A stretch of DNA of 41,466 nucleotides from Paenibacillaceae bacterium (GCA_015057715.1 SVDS01000025.1:1-41466), one strand, 5' to 3'; shown: positions 15,424-24,102, counted from the first letter of the stretch. Numbers and translations: made by a program. Notes: generated by a model from the sequence alone, not told the origin.

Positions 15424-16914
15424 ATGAAAAAGAAAACTTTGTCCATATGCCTGGCAGCCTCCATGCTGGCAGTGGGAATCGGATTTTTCTCACCAGCATA
15501 CGTTATGGCTGATACGCTTCCGGACGGTATCTATGTCGGGGATTATAATCTGGGCGGTTTGACAGAGGAAGAAGCCGGGCAGAAAGTTCAGGGCCTGGTT
15601 AATGAAATGGAAAATCAGAAAATCACACTGGTTGTAGACGGACAGCCGGTTGATACGACAGCTAAGGATCTGGGATTTCATTGGAGCAACCCGGAAGCGG
15701 TTTCTCAGGCAGCATCCTCCTGGCAGGGGGGGAATTTATTAAAACGATATTTAAATAAAAAGGATATCGAACACAATCCAGTCATCATTCCTTTGGAAAC
15801 CTCTTTGGATGATGGCAGGTTAGCCTCATTTGTAGCTGAAAAATGCGCTCCAGCAGTCGCTGAGCCAAAGAATGCCTCTATTGTCCGCCAGAACGGGGCA
15901 TTTACAGTCACACCTTCTGTGATTGGTAAAACAGTGGATGTGGAAGCCACAAAGCAGGCTCTTAATGCGGCGTTTGCAAATGGTTTAAAAGAGCCGGTAA
16001 CTGTTAACGCAGTTGTTGCCGAAGTAAAGCCGGCGATTACAACCGAAGATTTATCTACCATTCAGGATGTACTTGGAACCTTTTCCACCAATTTTTCATC
16101 AAGCGGTGCTTCCAGGTCCAAAAACCTGCAGGTTGGTTCCGGAAAGATAAACGGGCATGTGTTAATGCCTGGAGAGACCTTGTCCGGTTATGACTGCATG
16201 CACCCCTTTACGGTTGATAACGGTTATGCCACAGCTGCTGCATATGAGAACGGTCAGGTGGTTGACAGTGTGGGAGGTGGAGTATGCCAGATCGCCACTA
16301 CCATTTATAATGCCGCACTCAGGGCAGAGTTAGAGATCAGTCAGAGACAGAATCACTCCATGGTGGTAAGTTATGTAAAGCCGTCGGAGGATGCGGCAAT
16401 CGCTGGAACCTATAAAGACATTAAATTTACCAATAATTACAGTACACCTATTTATGTGGAAGGCTATACTTCAGGAAAAACTCTTACGTTTACCATATAC
16501 GGAAAAGAGACCAGACCAGCCAACCGGACCTTTGAATTTGTTTCGGAAACACTGAGTGTCACTGATCCGGGGGCTGCAAAAGAGGTTGTGGATCCTGCCA
16601 TGCCACCTGGATCCAGAAAGCAGGTTCAGTCTGCCCATACAGGCATGAAATCAAGACTCTGGAAGATTGTTTATGTAGATGGTGCAGAACAGAGCAGGGA
16701 GATACTTCATACGGATACCTACAATCCCTCCAAGGCGATTATAAAGGTGGGGCCGGCAGCGCCCGCAGTTGCAGAACCATTACCAGTCCATCCTTCAGAA
16801 GTTCCAGAAATTATTACACAGCCAGCTCAGGAAACAACCCAGCAACCGGATTCCCCGGCAGTACCTGAATGGGAAGATGCTGTGGATAGTCCCCAGGCAG
16901 GACCGGGAGAATAA
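15424..16914 (+). CDS. Secreted VanW-family protein with peptidoglycan-binding-like and G5 domains
   Basis: A 496-residue exported protein with a signal peptide (about residues 1-29, cleavage near YVMA-DT). Residues about 36-205 match the YoaR-like putative peptidoglycan-binding type domain, about 230-360 the VanW domain (KINGHVLMPGETLSGYD, SVGGGVCQIATTIYNAALRA), and about 365-445 look like a G5 domain (SVTDPGAAKEVVDPAM, PGSRKQVQSAHTG). The tail is Pro/Gln/Glu-rich. VanW domains have no proven activity; the name comes from vancomycin-resistance clusters, and this protein alone does not imply resistance. A role at the cell wall is inferred. Confidence 0.85.
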   Translation: MKKKTLSICLAASMLAVGIGFFSPAYVMADTLPDGIYVGDYNLGGLTEEEAGQKVQGLVNEMENQKITLVVDGQPVDTTAKDLGFHWSNPEAVSQAASSWQGGNLLKRYLNKKDIEHNPVIIPLETSLDDGRLASFVAEKCAPAVAEPKNASIVRQNGAFTVTPSVIGKTVDVEATKQALNAAFANGLKEPVTVNAVVAEVKPAITTEDLSTIQDVLGTFSTNFSSSGASRSKNLQVGSGKINGHVLMPGETLSGYDCMHPFTVDNGYATAAAYENGQVVDSVGGGVCQIATTIYNAALRAELEISQRQNHSMVVSYVKPSEDAAIAGTYKDIKFTNNYSTPIYVEGYTSGKTLTFTIYGKETRPANRTFEFVSETLSVTDPGAAKEVVDPAMPPGSRKQVQSAHTGMKSRLWKIVYVDGAEQSREILHTDTYNPSKAIIKVGPAAPAVAEPLPVHPSEVPEIITQPAQETTQQPDSPAVPEWEDAVDSPQAGPGE

Positions 16915-16923
16915 AAACAGAGC

Positions 16924-17499
16924 ATGAGACGGATTGAAAGAGAAAATACAGGAATAATTAAGCCGGGACAGGATCTTGTGGCTGCAGGATATGCCGGATT
17001 AGCCGGAACGTTAAAAATAGTAAGTGAAAGAGAGGGAGAACTGCATCAGTGGTTCTCCTCGCAATATATTAACCAGATTTTAACTGGAGAATTTTTAATA
17101 CCAAGAAATGATCCGGGGTTTTTTAAGAACCTGGGAGCAACGGAATGGGAGCCGGTCCTTGAGGGAGGAATACTAAAAGCTCTCTGGGATTTGTCTGGCG
17201 CCTATATGACGGGTATTCGTTTTGACCTTCATAAAATTCCAGTAAGACAGGAAACCATTGAGATCTGCGAGCGATATGACTTAAACCCATACCGCCTTTA
17301 TTCAGAGGGTTGTTTTGTGTTGGCGGCGGATAACGGAGGAGATCTGGTATCTGCCTTAAAGGAGCATGGAATGAAAGCGGCAGTCATTGGGAAAGTAACA
17401 GACGGAATCAAACGAATTATTGTCCATGAAGACGGCAACGGCTATCTCGACCGCCCTTCAGAGGACGAACTATATAAGGTGTTATCCCAAAACAGGTAA
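16924..17499 (+). CDS. AIR-synthase-related C-terminal-domain protein (HypE/PurM-like, no ATP domain)
   Basis: This 191-residue protein resembles only the C-terminal domain of the PurM/HypE/SelD/ThiL superfamily: a central ALWDLSGAYMTGIRFDLHKI, then RQETIEICERYDLNPYRLYSEGCFVLAA, then the strand GMKAAVIGKVT. The N-terminal ATP-binding half (normally carrying the glycine-rich loop and the DDAA/DNGG-type metal-binding Asp) is absent; about 75 N-terminal residues have a different sequence. It begins 9 bp after the VanW gene. It may bind a nucleotide or partner protein but is unlikely to act as a complete AIR synthase. Function unknown. Confidence 0.75.
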   Translation: MRRIERENTGIIKPGQDLVAAGYAGLAGTLKIVSEREGELHQWFSSQYINQILTGEFLIPRNDPGFFKNLGATEWEPVLEGGILKALWDLSGAYMTGIRFDLHKIPVRQETIEICERYDLNPYRLYSEGCFVLAADNGGDLVSALKEHGMKAAVIGKVTDGIKRIIVHEDGNGYLDRPSEDELYKVLSQNR

Positions 17500-17513
17500 A
17501 TCGGAGGTAGGAT

Positions 17514-17996
17514 ATGAGAGAAAAGATATTGGCAATTATTGAAAAAAACAGCAGAATTGATTTAAAGGATCTGGCGGTTCTACTTGGAGAAAGTGAGGCA
17601 GCCATTGCAAACGAGATTGCCGAAATGGAAAAGGAACATATCATCTGCGGATATCACACCCTGATTAACTGGGATAATACCAGCGATGAAAAGGTGGTTG
17701 CTTTAATTGAGGTTAAGGTAACTCCCCAGAGAGGTATGGGTTTTGACAAGATCGCAGAACGTATTTATCAGTACAGTGAGGTAAATGCAGTTTATTTAAT
17801 GTCAGGTGCCTTTGATTTTACCGTATTTATCGAAGGAAAGACCATGAGAGCAGTTGCCCAGTTCGTATCTGAGAAACTCTCCCCGATGGAATCCGTGCTC
17901 AGCACAGCCACCCATTTTGTTCTGAAAAAGTATAAGGATCACGGGACGGTTCTTGCGGAAGAGACACAAGATGAAAGGATGCTGATTACGCCGTGA
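17514..17996 (+). CDS. Lrp/AsnC-family transcriptional regulator
   Basis: A 160-residue regulator with an N-terminal winged helix-turn-helix (about 1-55; IDLKDLAVLLGESEAAIANE) and a C-terminal AsnC/RAM ligand-binding domain (about 65-145; VVALIEVKVTPQRGMGF, NAVYLMSGAFDFTVFIEG). Proteins of this family sense amino acids and assemble into dimers and octamers. Its stop overlaps the start of an aminotransferase gene by 4 bp (GTGA), so the two are translationally coupled, and an amino acid made or used by that enzyme is a plausible effector. The ribosome binding site is GGAGGTAG. Confidence 0.9.
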   Translation: MREKILAIIEKNSRIDLKDLAVLLGESEAAIANEIAEMEKEHIICGYHTLINWDNTSDEKVVALIEVKVTPQRGMGFDKIAERIYQYSEVNAVYLMSGAFDFTVFIEGKTMRAVAQFVSEKLSPMESVLSTATHFVLKKYKDHGTVLAEETQDERMLITP

Positions 17997-19162
17997 GAAA
18001 CCCATTATCAGACCGTATAACAGAGATTCCATCTTCGGGAATCCGTAAATTTTTTGATATCGTAAGTGAGATGAAGGATGCCATCTCTCTGGGTGTAGGC
18101 GAGCCTGATTTTGACACGCCATGGCATATCCGGGAAGAGGGTATTTATTCACTGGAAAAAGGACGGACATTTTACACCTCCAACGCTGGTTTAAAAGAGC
18201 TTAAGACGGAAATCAGCAGCTATTTAAGCCGCCGCTTTGAAGTTACATATGATCCTGATCATGAGGTGATGGTAACGGTTGGCGGTAGCGAAGCTATTGA
18301 TATTGCACTTCGTGCCATGTTAAATCCAGGGGATGAGGTGCTGGTTCCCCAGCCCAGCTATGTTTCCTATGTACCTTGTACCATTCTGGCCAATGGAGTT
18401 CCGGTGATTATTGATCTGGAAGCAAAGGACCAGTTTAAGCTGACAAAGGAAAAGCTTCTGGAGAAGATCACTCCAAAGACAAAGGTTCTCATTCTTCCGT
18501 TTCCAAACAACCCGACTGGGGCTGTCATGGATGCCAGAGAGCTGAAGGAAATTGCAGACATTGTAATTGAGAAGGATTTATTCGTTATCTCTGATGAGAT
18601 CTATGCGGAGCTTACCTATGGCGGGGATCACTCCACCATAGCAGCTTTTCCTGGAATGAAAGACAGAACCGTTTTAATTAATGGTTTTTCCAAATCCTAC
18701 GCCATGACCGGCTGGAGGCTTGGCTATGCCGCTGCCCCCAGAATGATTTTAGAGCAGATGTTAAAGATCCACCAGTTCGCCATTATGTGTGCTCCTACCA
18801 CCAGTCAGTATGCTGCAGTTGCTGCGCTGCGGGACGGCGATAAGGATGTGGCAGTCATGCGGGAATCCTACGATCAGAGAAGGCGTTATTTAATGCATGC
18901 GTTCCAGGAGATGGGGCTTGAATGCTTTGAGCCCAACGGTGCCTTCTATACGTTTCCGTGTATTAAACGGTTTGGCATGACCTCCGATGAATTTGCCACC
19001 CGGCTTCTGATGGAAGAAAAGGTAGCGGTTGTTCCCGGAACTGCATTTGGAGACTGCGGAGAAGGGTATCTTCGTATTTCCTATGCGTATTCCTTAAAGA
19101 ATTTAAAAGAGGCTTTAAGCCGTATGGAACGCTTTATTAAAAGACTGGACGGAAAGGCGTAA
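17993..19162 (+). CDS. PLP-dependent class I/II aminotransferase (PatA/AspC-like)
   Basis: A 389-residue fold-type I aminotransferase of normal length, starting at a GTG that overlaps the Lrp-type stop. Visible marks are the GVGEPDFDTP substrate loop, YTSNAGLKELK, the PFPNNPTGAV segment with its conserved Asn, the ISDEIYAELTY Asp that pairs with the PLP nitrogen, the Schiff-base Lys in GFSKSYAMTGWRLGY, and the carboxylate-binding Arg near YLRISYA. It transfers amino groups between an amino acid and a keto acid; the substrate cannot be read from sequence. Coupling with the Lrp-type gene suggests feedback control by an amino acid. Confidence 0.9.
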   Translation: MRNPLSDRITEIPSSGIRKFFDIVSEMKDAISLGVGEPDFDTPWHIREEGIYSLEKGRTFYTSNAGLKELKTEISSYLSRRFEVTYDPDHEVMVTVGGSEAIDIALRAMLNPGDEVLVPQPSYVSYVPCTILANGVPVIIDLEAKDQFKLTKEKLLEKITPKTKVLILPFPNNPTGAVMDARELKEIADIVIEKDLFVISDEIYAELTYGGDHSTIAAFPGMKDRTVLINGFSKSYAMTGWRLGYAAAPRMILEQMLKIHQFAIMCAPTTSQYAAVAALRDGDKDVAVMRESYDQRRRYLMHAFQEMGLECFEPNGAFYTFPCIKRFGMTSDEFATRLLMEEKVAVVPGTAFGDCGEGYLRISYAYSLKNLKEALSRMERFIKRLDGKA

Positions 19163-19167
19163 TTACT

Positions 19168-19662
19168 ATGAATATTGTACTATTGGAACCGGAGATGCCG
19201 GCGAATACAGGGAATATCGGAAGAACCTGTGTGGCCACGGATACCAGGCTTCATCTGATTCAGCCTTTGGGTTTTAAGCTGAATGATAAACTGATCAAAC
19301 GGGCAGGACTTGATTACTGGGAAAAGTTAGATGTTACCGTGTACAGTGACTATCAGGATTTTTTAGACCGGAATCCGGGAGCTAAAATCTATATGGCAAC
19401 TACGAAGGGACATCATGTTTACTCTGATGTAAAATATGAGCCGGATTGCTTTCTCATGTTTGGGAAGGAAAGTGCCGGAATACCAGAAGAGATTCTTGTG
19501 GACAATGAGGATCGTTGTGTGAGAATTCCCATGTGGGGCGATATCCGTTCCCTGAATTTATCCAATTCTGTTTCCATTGTTCTTTATGAAGCTTTGAGGC
19601 AGAATGGATTTGAACGTATGACCATGGAGGGAGAACTGCATCATCTCCATTGGAAAGAATAA
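19168..19662 (+). CDS. trmL: tRNA (cytidine/uridine-34-2'-O)-methyltransferase TrmL
   Basis: A 164-residue SPOUT methyltransferase of the minimal TrmL type, which 2'-O-methylates the wobble base of leucine tRNAs using S-adenosylmethionine. The three family motifs are present: NTGNIGRTCVAT, FGKESAGIPEEI, and the knot-forming RSLNLSNSVSIVLYEALRQ. It lies 5 bp after the aminotransferase and is the last gene of the long operon, followed at once by a terminator. Confidence 0.95.
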   Translation: MNIVLLEPEMPANTGNIGRTCVATDTRLHLIQPLGFKLNDKLIKRAGLDYWEKLDVTVYSDYQDFLDRNPGAKIYMATTKGHHVYSDVKYEPDCFLMFGKESAGIPEEILVDNEDRCVRIPMWGDIRSLNLSNSVSIVLYEALRQNGFERMTMEGELHHLHWKE

Positions 19663-19699
19663 AAAAATGCCTTGACCTGTAAATGGTTAAGGCATTTTT
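19663..19699 (+). terminator. Intrinsic terminator after trmL
   Basis: A 15-bp stem (19663-19677 with 19685-19699, one G-U pair) and a 7-base loop; the T-run forms the end of the stem. It starts immediately after the trmL stop. Confidence 0.9.
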
Positions 19700-19746
19700 G
19701 TTACAAAGAAAAAATAATTATTAGTTAGTTAAAACAAACTGAATGG

Positions 19747-19775
19747 TTGACAATTATAGCCTGGTATGGTAAACT
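19747..19775 (+). promoter_or_regulatory. Promoter of the siderophore importer operon
   Basis: A consensus TTGACA (19747-19752), a 17-bp spacer and TAAACT (19770-19775). Transcription would start near 19782, leaving a leader of about 80 bases before the lipoprotein ATG. Confidence 0.65.
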
Positions 19776-19784
19776 GCGGATTGA

Positions 19785-19800
19785 GTTAGTTGTCACTAAC
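19785..19800 (+). promoter_or_regulatory. Inverted repeat at the transcription start (candidate metal-repressor operator)
   Basis: GTTAGT and ACTAAC arms flank TGTC directly at the predicted start. A related TTAGTTAGTT lies at 19721-19730, upstream of the -35. The TTAG...CTAA look recalls DtxR/IdeR-type iron boxes, but the fit is imperfect, so iron control is inferred from the operon content. Confidence 0.45.
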
Positions 19801-19863
19801 AAACATTCGGCCTGGCAACTATATATAAAAATTTGCCGGTTAAAACATAATCAGGAGGTTATT

Positions 19864-20916
19864 ATGAGAAAATCTAATTTATCCAAGTTAACTGTCGTTG
19901 CGGCAGTATTAGCCCTGGCGCTGACGGGCTGTTCAGGCAAAAGCAGTAACACGGCAGCTACCGTAGCAAGTACCCAGGCAAGTGAATCGGCTGAGACAAC
20001 AGCAGCGGAAAGCACAGCAGCGGAAGCTAAAACGGTGGAAGTCACAGATATTCATGGAACGGTTACTGTTCCAGTCAATCCCAAAACAGTGGTAGCATTG
20101 GATAACAGAACCTTTGAAACTTTATCCGATTGGGGAATTAAGTTAGCAGCAGTTCCAAAGGGAGTTATGCCTGCAGATTCACTCTATGTAGCTGACAGTG
20201 AGGTTCAGGATATTGGAAACCATAGTGAGCCAAATCTTGAGATCATTGCAGCAGCAGATCCTGAGCTTGTAATTGTGGGTCAAAGATTTGCCAGTTATTA
20301 TGAAGACATAAAGAAATTGGTACCAAATGCTGCGGTAGTTGATCTTAGTTTCCAGGTTTCAAAAGAAGCCGGTAAGTCTGGCGAAAGTTTTGTAAATGGC
20401 CTGAAAGATTCCACCATCACATTAGGTAAGATTTTTAATAAGAATGAAGAAGCGGAAAAATTGACTGCTGATTTTGACCAGGCAATTGAGAAGGCAAAAT
20501 CTGCTTATAATGGAACCGACAAAATCATGAGTGTTGTAGTTTCAGGTGGAGACATTGGTTTTTCAGCACCCCTTTCTGGTCGGGTATGGGGTCCTTTGTA
20601 TGAAGTTTTTGGCTGGACTTCAGCCTTAGAAGTGAGCGGTGCTACATCTGATCATCAGGGAGATGATATTTCTGTAGAAGCGATTGCACAGAGCAATCCT
20701 GACTGGATTTTTGTACTGGACCGTGATGCGGCAATCTCTTCTACAAAGGATGCGGTTCCAGCTCAGGACGTAATAAACAATTCTCCAGCTCTTCAAAACA
20801 CGACAGCTATTACCGAGGGACATGTAGTATATGCACCAAACGATACATATACCAACGAATCCATTCAAACTTTTATAGAGTTATTTGATAACCTTGCCAG
20901 TTCTTTGACCAAGTAG
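19864..20916 (+). CDS. Ferric-siderophore ABC transporter, substrate-binding lipoprotein (FatB/YclQ-like)
   Basis: A 350-residue lipoprotein that should capture an iron complex outside the cell and deliver it to the permeases that follow. I use the ATG at 19864 because it has a perfect AGGAGGT upstream and begins a lipoprotein signal (lipobox LTGC near residue 20); the reading frame upstream overlaps the promoter. After a Thr/Ala/Ser/Glu-rich linker comes a class III binding-protein fold: VTVPVNPKTVVALDNRTFETL, then DPELVIVGQRFASYYEDI, a long helix, and SNPDWIFVLDRDAA. The nearest recognised group is CeuA/FatB/YclQ (catecholate or petrobactin-type siderophores), but heme or other iron chelates are not excluded. 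Confidence 0.85.
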   Translation: MRKSNLSKLTVVAAVLALALTGCSGKSSNTAATVASTQASESAETTAAESTAAEAKTVEVTDIHGTVTVPVNPKTVVALDNRTFETLSDWGIKLAAVPKGVMPADSLYVADSEVQDIGNHSEPNLEIIAAADPELVIVGQRFASYYEDIKKLVPNAAVVDLSFQVSKEAGKSGESFVNGLKDSTITLGKIFNKNEEAEKLTADFDQAIEKAKSAYNGTDKIMSVVVSGGDIGFSAPLSGRVWGPLYEVFGWTSALEVSGATSDHQGDDISVEAIAQSNPDWIFVLDRDAAISSTKDAVPAQDVINNSPALQNTTAITEGHVVYAPNDTYTNESIQTFIELFDNLASSLTK

Positions 20917-20936
20917 GATAAAGGATGTATATCAAA

Positions 20937-21944
20937 ATGCGGAAAAAACGAATGAATAAAATTACAGGGGCTGAGAATACTCAGCCCCAGAATTGTTCTA
21001 ATAAGACATGGACAAAATCTTTTACATTGGCAGTCATCTGTGTCATCATGTTAGGAATGGTATCACTTTTTACAGGGGTATATGATATCAAGGGACAAGA
21101 GGATGGACTTCAGATGTTTTTTATTACGCGCGTTCCAAGAACCGCGGCACTTATGCTCACCGGAGCCGCTATGTCCATGGCAGGACTGGTGACACAGCTG
21201 ATTACGCAAAATCGTATGGTAGAACCCACCACAACGGGCACCATTGAATGGGCAGGCCTGGGGCTTGTTTTTGTTTATCTGGCAATACCTGCACCGACTC
21301 TGATGCAAAGAATGGCCGGTGCTATCCTTTTTTCATTTATAGGTACTATGATTTTCTTTCTTTTCTTAAGAAAGGTCAAGCTTCGCTCGTCTTTAATCGT
21401 TCCTATCATAGGAATGATGCTGGGAGCCGTCATATCCTCAATTTCCACCTTTATTGGGCTCCTTTTTCAAATGACACAAAACATTCAGACCTGGTTCGTA
21501 GGTTCTTTTGCCCCGGTTCAAATCGGACGCTATGAGTATTTATGGCTTATTGTTATTATTAATATCATCATTTTTTTCTATGCGGATCGGTTGACCTTAG
21601 CCGGGTTAGGAGAAGATGTGGCAACAAGCCTTGGGGTAAATTATAATAAAATTGTAATTCTTGGCACGGGTCTTATTTCGGCAGCCGTTGGTATTGTTGC
21701 GGCTGTAATTGGAAATCTGCCGTTTTTAGGCTTAATTGTTCCCAATATTGTTTCCATGTATCGGGGGGATGATCTTAAGAGCAATTTGCCCTGGGTATGC
21801 GTGCTGGGAATGGGAGCAATCACTCTTTGTGACATTATTTCCCGTACACTTATCATGCCTTTTGAAGTCCCTGTCTCTTTAATCCTTGGAACTGTGGGTG
21901 CGGTTATCTTTATCGTGATTTTATTGAAACAAAGGAAGTTATGA
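20937..21944 (+). CDS. Iron-siderophore ABC transporter permease (YclN/FatD-like)
   Basis: A FecCD-type permease of about 335 residues with some nine hydrophobic segments, including TAALMLTGAAMSMAGLVTQL, and the coupling region LAGLGEDVATSLGVNYN that contacts the ATPase, followed by GNLPFLGLIVPNIV. I chose the ATG at 20937 because AAGGATG lies 9-10 bases before it; an in-frame ATG at 20925 is also possible. It lies 20 bp after the binding-protein gene, and its stop overlaps the next start (ATGA). Confidence 0.85.
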   Translation: MRKKRMNKITGAENTQPQNCSNKTWTKSFTLAVICVIMLGMVSLFTGVYDIKGQEDGLQMFFITRVPRTAALMLTGAAMSMAGLVTQLITQNRMVEPTTTGTIEWAGLGLVFVYLAIPAPTLMQRMAGAILFSFIGTMIFFLFLRKVKLRSSLIVPIIGMMLGAVISSISTFIGLLFQMTQNIQTWFVGSFAPVQIGRYEYLWLIVIINIIIFFYADRLTLAGLGEDVATSLGVNYNKIVILGTGLISAAVGIVAAVIGNLPFLGLIVPNIVSMYRGDDLKSNLPWVCVLGMGAITLCDIISRTLIMPFEVPVSLILGTVGAVIFIVILLKQRKL

Positions 21945-23005
21945 TGAGTGAAATTATATATAATAATAAAAATACCGGGATGAAACCCGGAGTTGATAAT
22001 AGAAAAAGATCGGCCAAAGCGTTTCGTTCCAGGAAAGAGGAGACGCGTTATTGGATATTACTGATAACACTTTTTGCTTTAGGTTCTCTTGCCACCTATG
22101 GGCTTTTGGTTTATAACAATCCGGTTCCCATGGATTCTCCCTCCTTTGTCCCCATTGTGAAACGGAGGCTGACCGCCATTATTGCGATGATCATTGCTGC
22201 TGTTTGCCAGAGCTTAGCGACCGTTGCATTCCAGTCCAGTACCAATAACCGGATTCTCACGCCTTCGCTTTTAGGGTTTGAGGCACTTTACTCCACCATA
22301 CATACCAGTACTATGTTCTTTTTTGGTGCTGGTGTATTTATAAAATTCAGAGGGGTTGGACCGTTTCTGTTTCAGGTGGCGATCATGGTTATTATGTGTT
22401 TAATCCTTTATGGCTGGCTGCTATCCGGAAAGTATGGTAATTTACAGCTTATGCTTTTGGTGGGAATTATCATTGGAACCGGGCTTAAGTCGGTATCCTC
22501 CTTTATGAGAAAGCTTCTGGCACCGTCCGAGTTCGATGTGCTGCAGGCAAGATTATTTGGTTCTGTTAATAATGCAGATGCGGAGTATTTTCCGGTAGCC
22601 ATACCGATAGTTATCATTACTGCCATATTGCTTCTTGCTTATTCAAAAAAATTAAATGTACTGTCCCTTGGAAAAGGTACCAGCACTTCTCTTGGGGTTC
22701 ATCATAAGTCTGGGGTCATATATACTCTTGTATTAGTTTCTGTTCTGATGTCTATTTCAACCTCACTGGTAGGCCCCCTTACGTTCTTCGGATTTTTAGT
22801 TGCTACCATGACATATCAGGCAGTGCCGACCTATGATCATCAATATGTTTTCCCAATGGCTCTTGCCATAGGCTTTTTGGTTTTAACTGGCTCATACTTT
22901 TTTATGTATCATGTATTCAGAGCCCAGGGGGTTGTTTCTATCATTATTGAATTGTTTGGTGGAATTACATTTTTAGTAGTCATGCTAAGAAAGGGAACGT
23001 TATGA
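21941..23005 (+). CDS. Iron-siderophore ABC transporter permease (YclO/FatC-like)
   Basis: The second FecCD-type permease (354 residues), overlapping the first by 4 bp. It has a longer hydrophilic N-terminus (about 35 residues, Lys/Arg-rich), then about nine membrane segments. The coupling loop LSLGKGTSTSLGVHHKSG and the segment SLVGPLTFFGFLVATM match the family. With the preceding permease it should form a heterodimeric membrane channel. Its stop overlaps the ATPase start by 4 bp, so the three are translationally coupled. Confidence 0.85.
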   Translation: MMSEIIYNNKNTGMKPGVDNRKRSAKAFRSRKEETRYWILLITLFALGSLATYGLLVYNNPVPMDSPSFVPIVKRRLTAIIAMIIAAVCQSLATVAFQSSTNNRILTPSLLGFEALYSTIHTSTMFFFGAGVFIKFRGVGPFLFQVAIMVIMCLILYGWLLSGKYGNLQLMLLVGIIIGTGLKSVSSFMRKLLAPSEFDVLQARLFGSVNNADAEYFPVAIPIVIITAILLLAYSKKLNVLSLGKGTSTSLGVHHKSGVIYTLVLVSVLMSISTSLVGPLTFFGFLVATMTYQAVPTYDHQYVFPMALAIGFLVLTGSYFFMYHVFRAQGVVSIIIELFGGITFLVVMLRKGTL

Positions 23006-23754
23006 TTGAGATTCTTAATGTTGAAAAAAAGTATTCAGATGAAGTAAAAATAGGACCTTTAAATATTCAAATACCAAAAGCTGGTCTTACTTCCTTAATT
23101 GGGCCAAATGGCGCTGGAAAATCTACCGCGCTGTTAATGATTGGCAGACTTTTGAATCTGGATGAAGGCCAGATCAAGGTGGCAAATATGAATGTTTCAG
23201 AATCCAAATCAGGGGACCTGGCAAAAATACTCACAATTCTACGGCAGGAAAATCATTTTGTGACCAGACTGACGGTGAGACAGCTGGCGGGCTTTGGGCG
23301 CTTTCCTTATTCCAAGGGGAGATTAACAAAGGAAGATGAATCAATCATCTCCAAATATATTGATTTTTTGGATTTGGGTGATTTAGAGAACCGGTATTTA
23401 GACGAGCTTTCCGGAGGTCAAAGGCAAAGAGCTTATGTGGCAATGGTTTTATGCCAGGAGACGGAATACGTGCTTCTTGATGAGCCTTTGAACAATTTAG
23501 ATGTTGCGAGGTCCGTACAGATGATGAAGCATTTAAGACATGCAGCCAATGAATTTGGACGAACCATCCTGACCGTGATTCATGACATCAATTTTGCGGC
23601 CCAGTATTCGGATCGGATCTGTGCCATGAAAAACGGACAAATTGCCGCTTTTGGAACTGTGAAGGATATTATGAAGCCGAAGCTTCTGACAGATATCTTT
23701 GAAACAGACATAAATATTATGGAGGGACCTCACGGGCCAATCGCAATTTATTAA
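23002..23754 (+). CDS. Iron-siderophore ABC transporter ATP-binding protein (YclP/FatE-like)
   Basis: A 250-residue ATPase that powers the importer. Motifs are Walker A GPNGAGKSTALLM (near residue 34), Q-loop TILRQENHFV, signature LSGGQRQRAYVAM, Walker B VLLDEPLNNLD and the H-loop TVIHDINFAA. The length is normal for iron-chelate uptake ATPases. It closes the four-gene operon and is followed about 65 bp later by a strong terminator. Confidence 0.9.
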   Translation: MIEILNVEKKYSDEVKIGPLNIQIPKAGLTSLIGPNGAGKSTALLMIGRLLNLDEGQIKVANMNVSESKSGDLAKILTILRQENHFVTRLTVRQLAGFGRFPYSKGRLTKEDESIISKYIDFLDLGDLENRYLDELSGGQRQRAYVAMVLCQETEYVLLDEPLNNLDVARSVQMMKHLRHAANEFGRTILTVIHDINFAAQYSDRICAMKNGQIAAFGTVKDIMKPKLLTDIFETDINIMEGPHGPIAIY

Positions 23755-23818
23755 TTCTGTCAAGTTAAGATGTCAGGTTTCACCCCACTGCTTACGTAAA
23801 TACTCTTTTGAATTTAAC

Positions 23819-23854
23819 GGCTTGTTCTTAAATATAGGAACGAGCCATTTTTTT
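23819..23854 (+). terminator. Intrinsic terminator of the siderophore operon
   Basis: An 11-bp stem (23819-23829 with 23836-23846, two G-U pairs), a 6-base loop and seven T's at 23848-23854. Confidence 0.9.
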
Positions 23855-23901
23855 GTATTTTTATGTCTAAAATTGTCGAGAGCAAGCCATCAATTATACA
23901 T

Positions 23902-23917
23902 AGTTGTATAGACAACT
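23902..23917. repeat. Inverted repeat in the long AT-rich intergenic region
   Basis: AGTTGT and ACAACT arms around ATAG, upstream of the distal sugar-operon promoter. It may be a protein site. Apart from the terminator, this repeat and the promoter elements listed separately, I see no gene in the 404-bp gap 23755-24158. Confidence 0.3.
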
Positions 23918-23949
23918 TAATAAAAATACTTAAAATGTTAAAAAATGTA

Positions 23950-23978
23950 TTGACAAAACATTGATGAAATTATATATT
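23950..23978 (+). promoter_or_regulatory. Distal promoter of the monosaccharide importer operon
   Basis: TTGACA (23950-23955), a 17-bp spacer and TATATT (23973-23978). If used, the leader would be about 170 bases and would cross both downstream inverted repeats. Confidence 0.5.
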
Positions 23979-24060
23979 TGTTTTATAACTGATTTTGGTA
24001 AAATTAACCATAAAAATGAATGTTAAAAAAGATATTATAACAAATATCACATGCAATATT

Positions 24061-24088
24061 TGCTATAATTCGACAAAACATGTCGAAT
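24061..24088 (+). promoter_or_regulatory. Extended -10 promoter with overlapping 8-bp-arm inverted repeat
   Basis: TGcTATAAT (24061-24069) is a perfect extended -10. Overlapping its end and covering the expected start near 24076 is an inverted repeat with arms ATTCGACA (24068-24075) and TGTCGAAT (24081-24088) around AAACA. A repressor bound there would block transcription. Confidence 0.5.
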
Positions 24089-24102
24089 CAAACAAAATAC
24101 AT

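Noticed and set aside
15424-16914. Vancomycin-resistance cluster suggested by VanW and VanR-like genes
   Set aside because: No vanA/B ligase, vanH or vanX gene is present. VanW-domain proteins and VanR-like regulators are common in clostridia without resistance.
19747-19863. Upstream in-frame extension of the siderophore-binding lipoprotein from a TTG at 19747
   Set aside because: That TTG is the -35 TTGACA of the promoter, and the extension would bury the lipoprotein signal. The ATG at 19864 has a perfect ribosome binding site.
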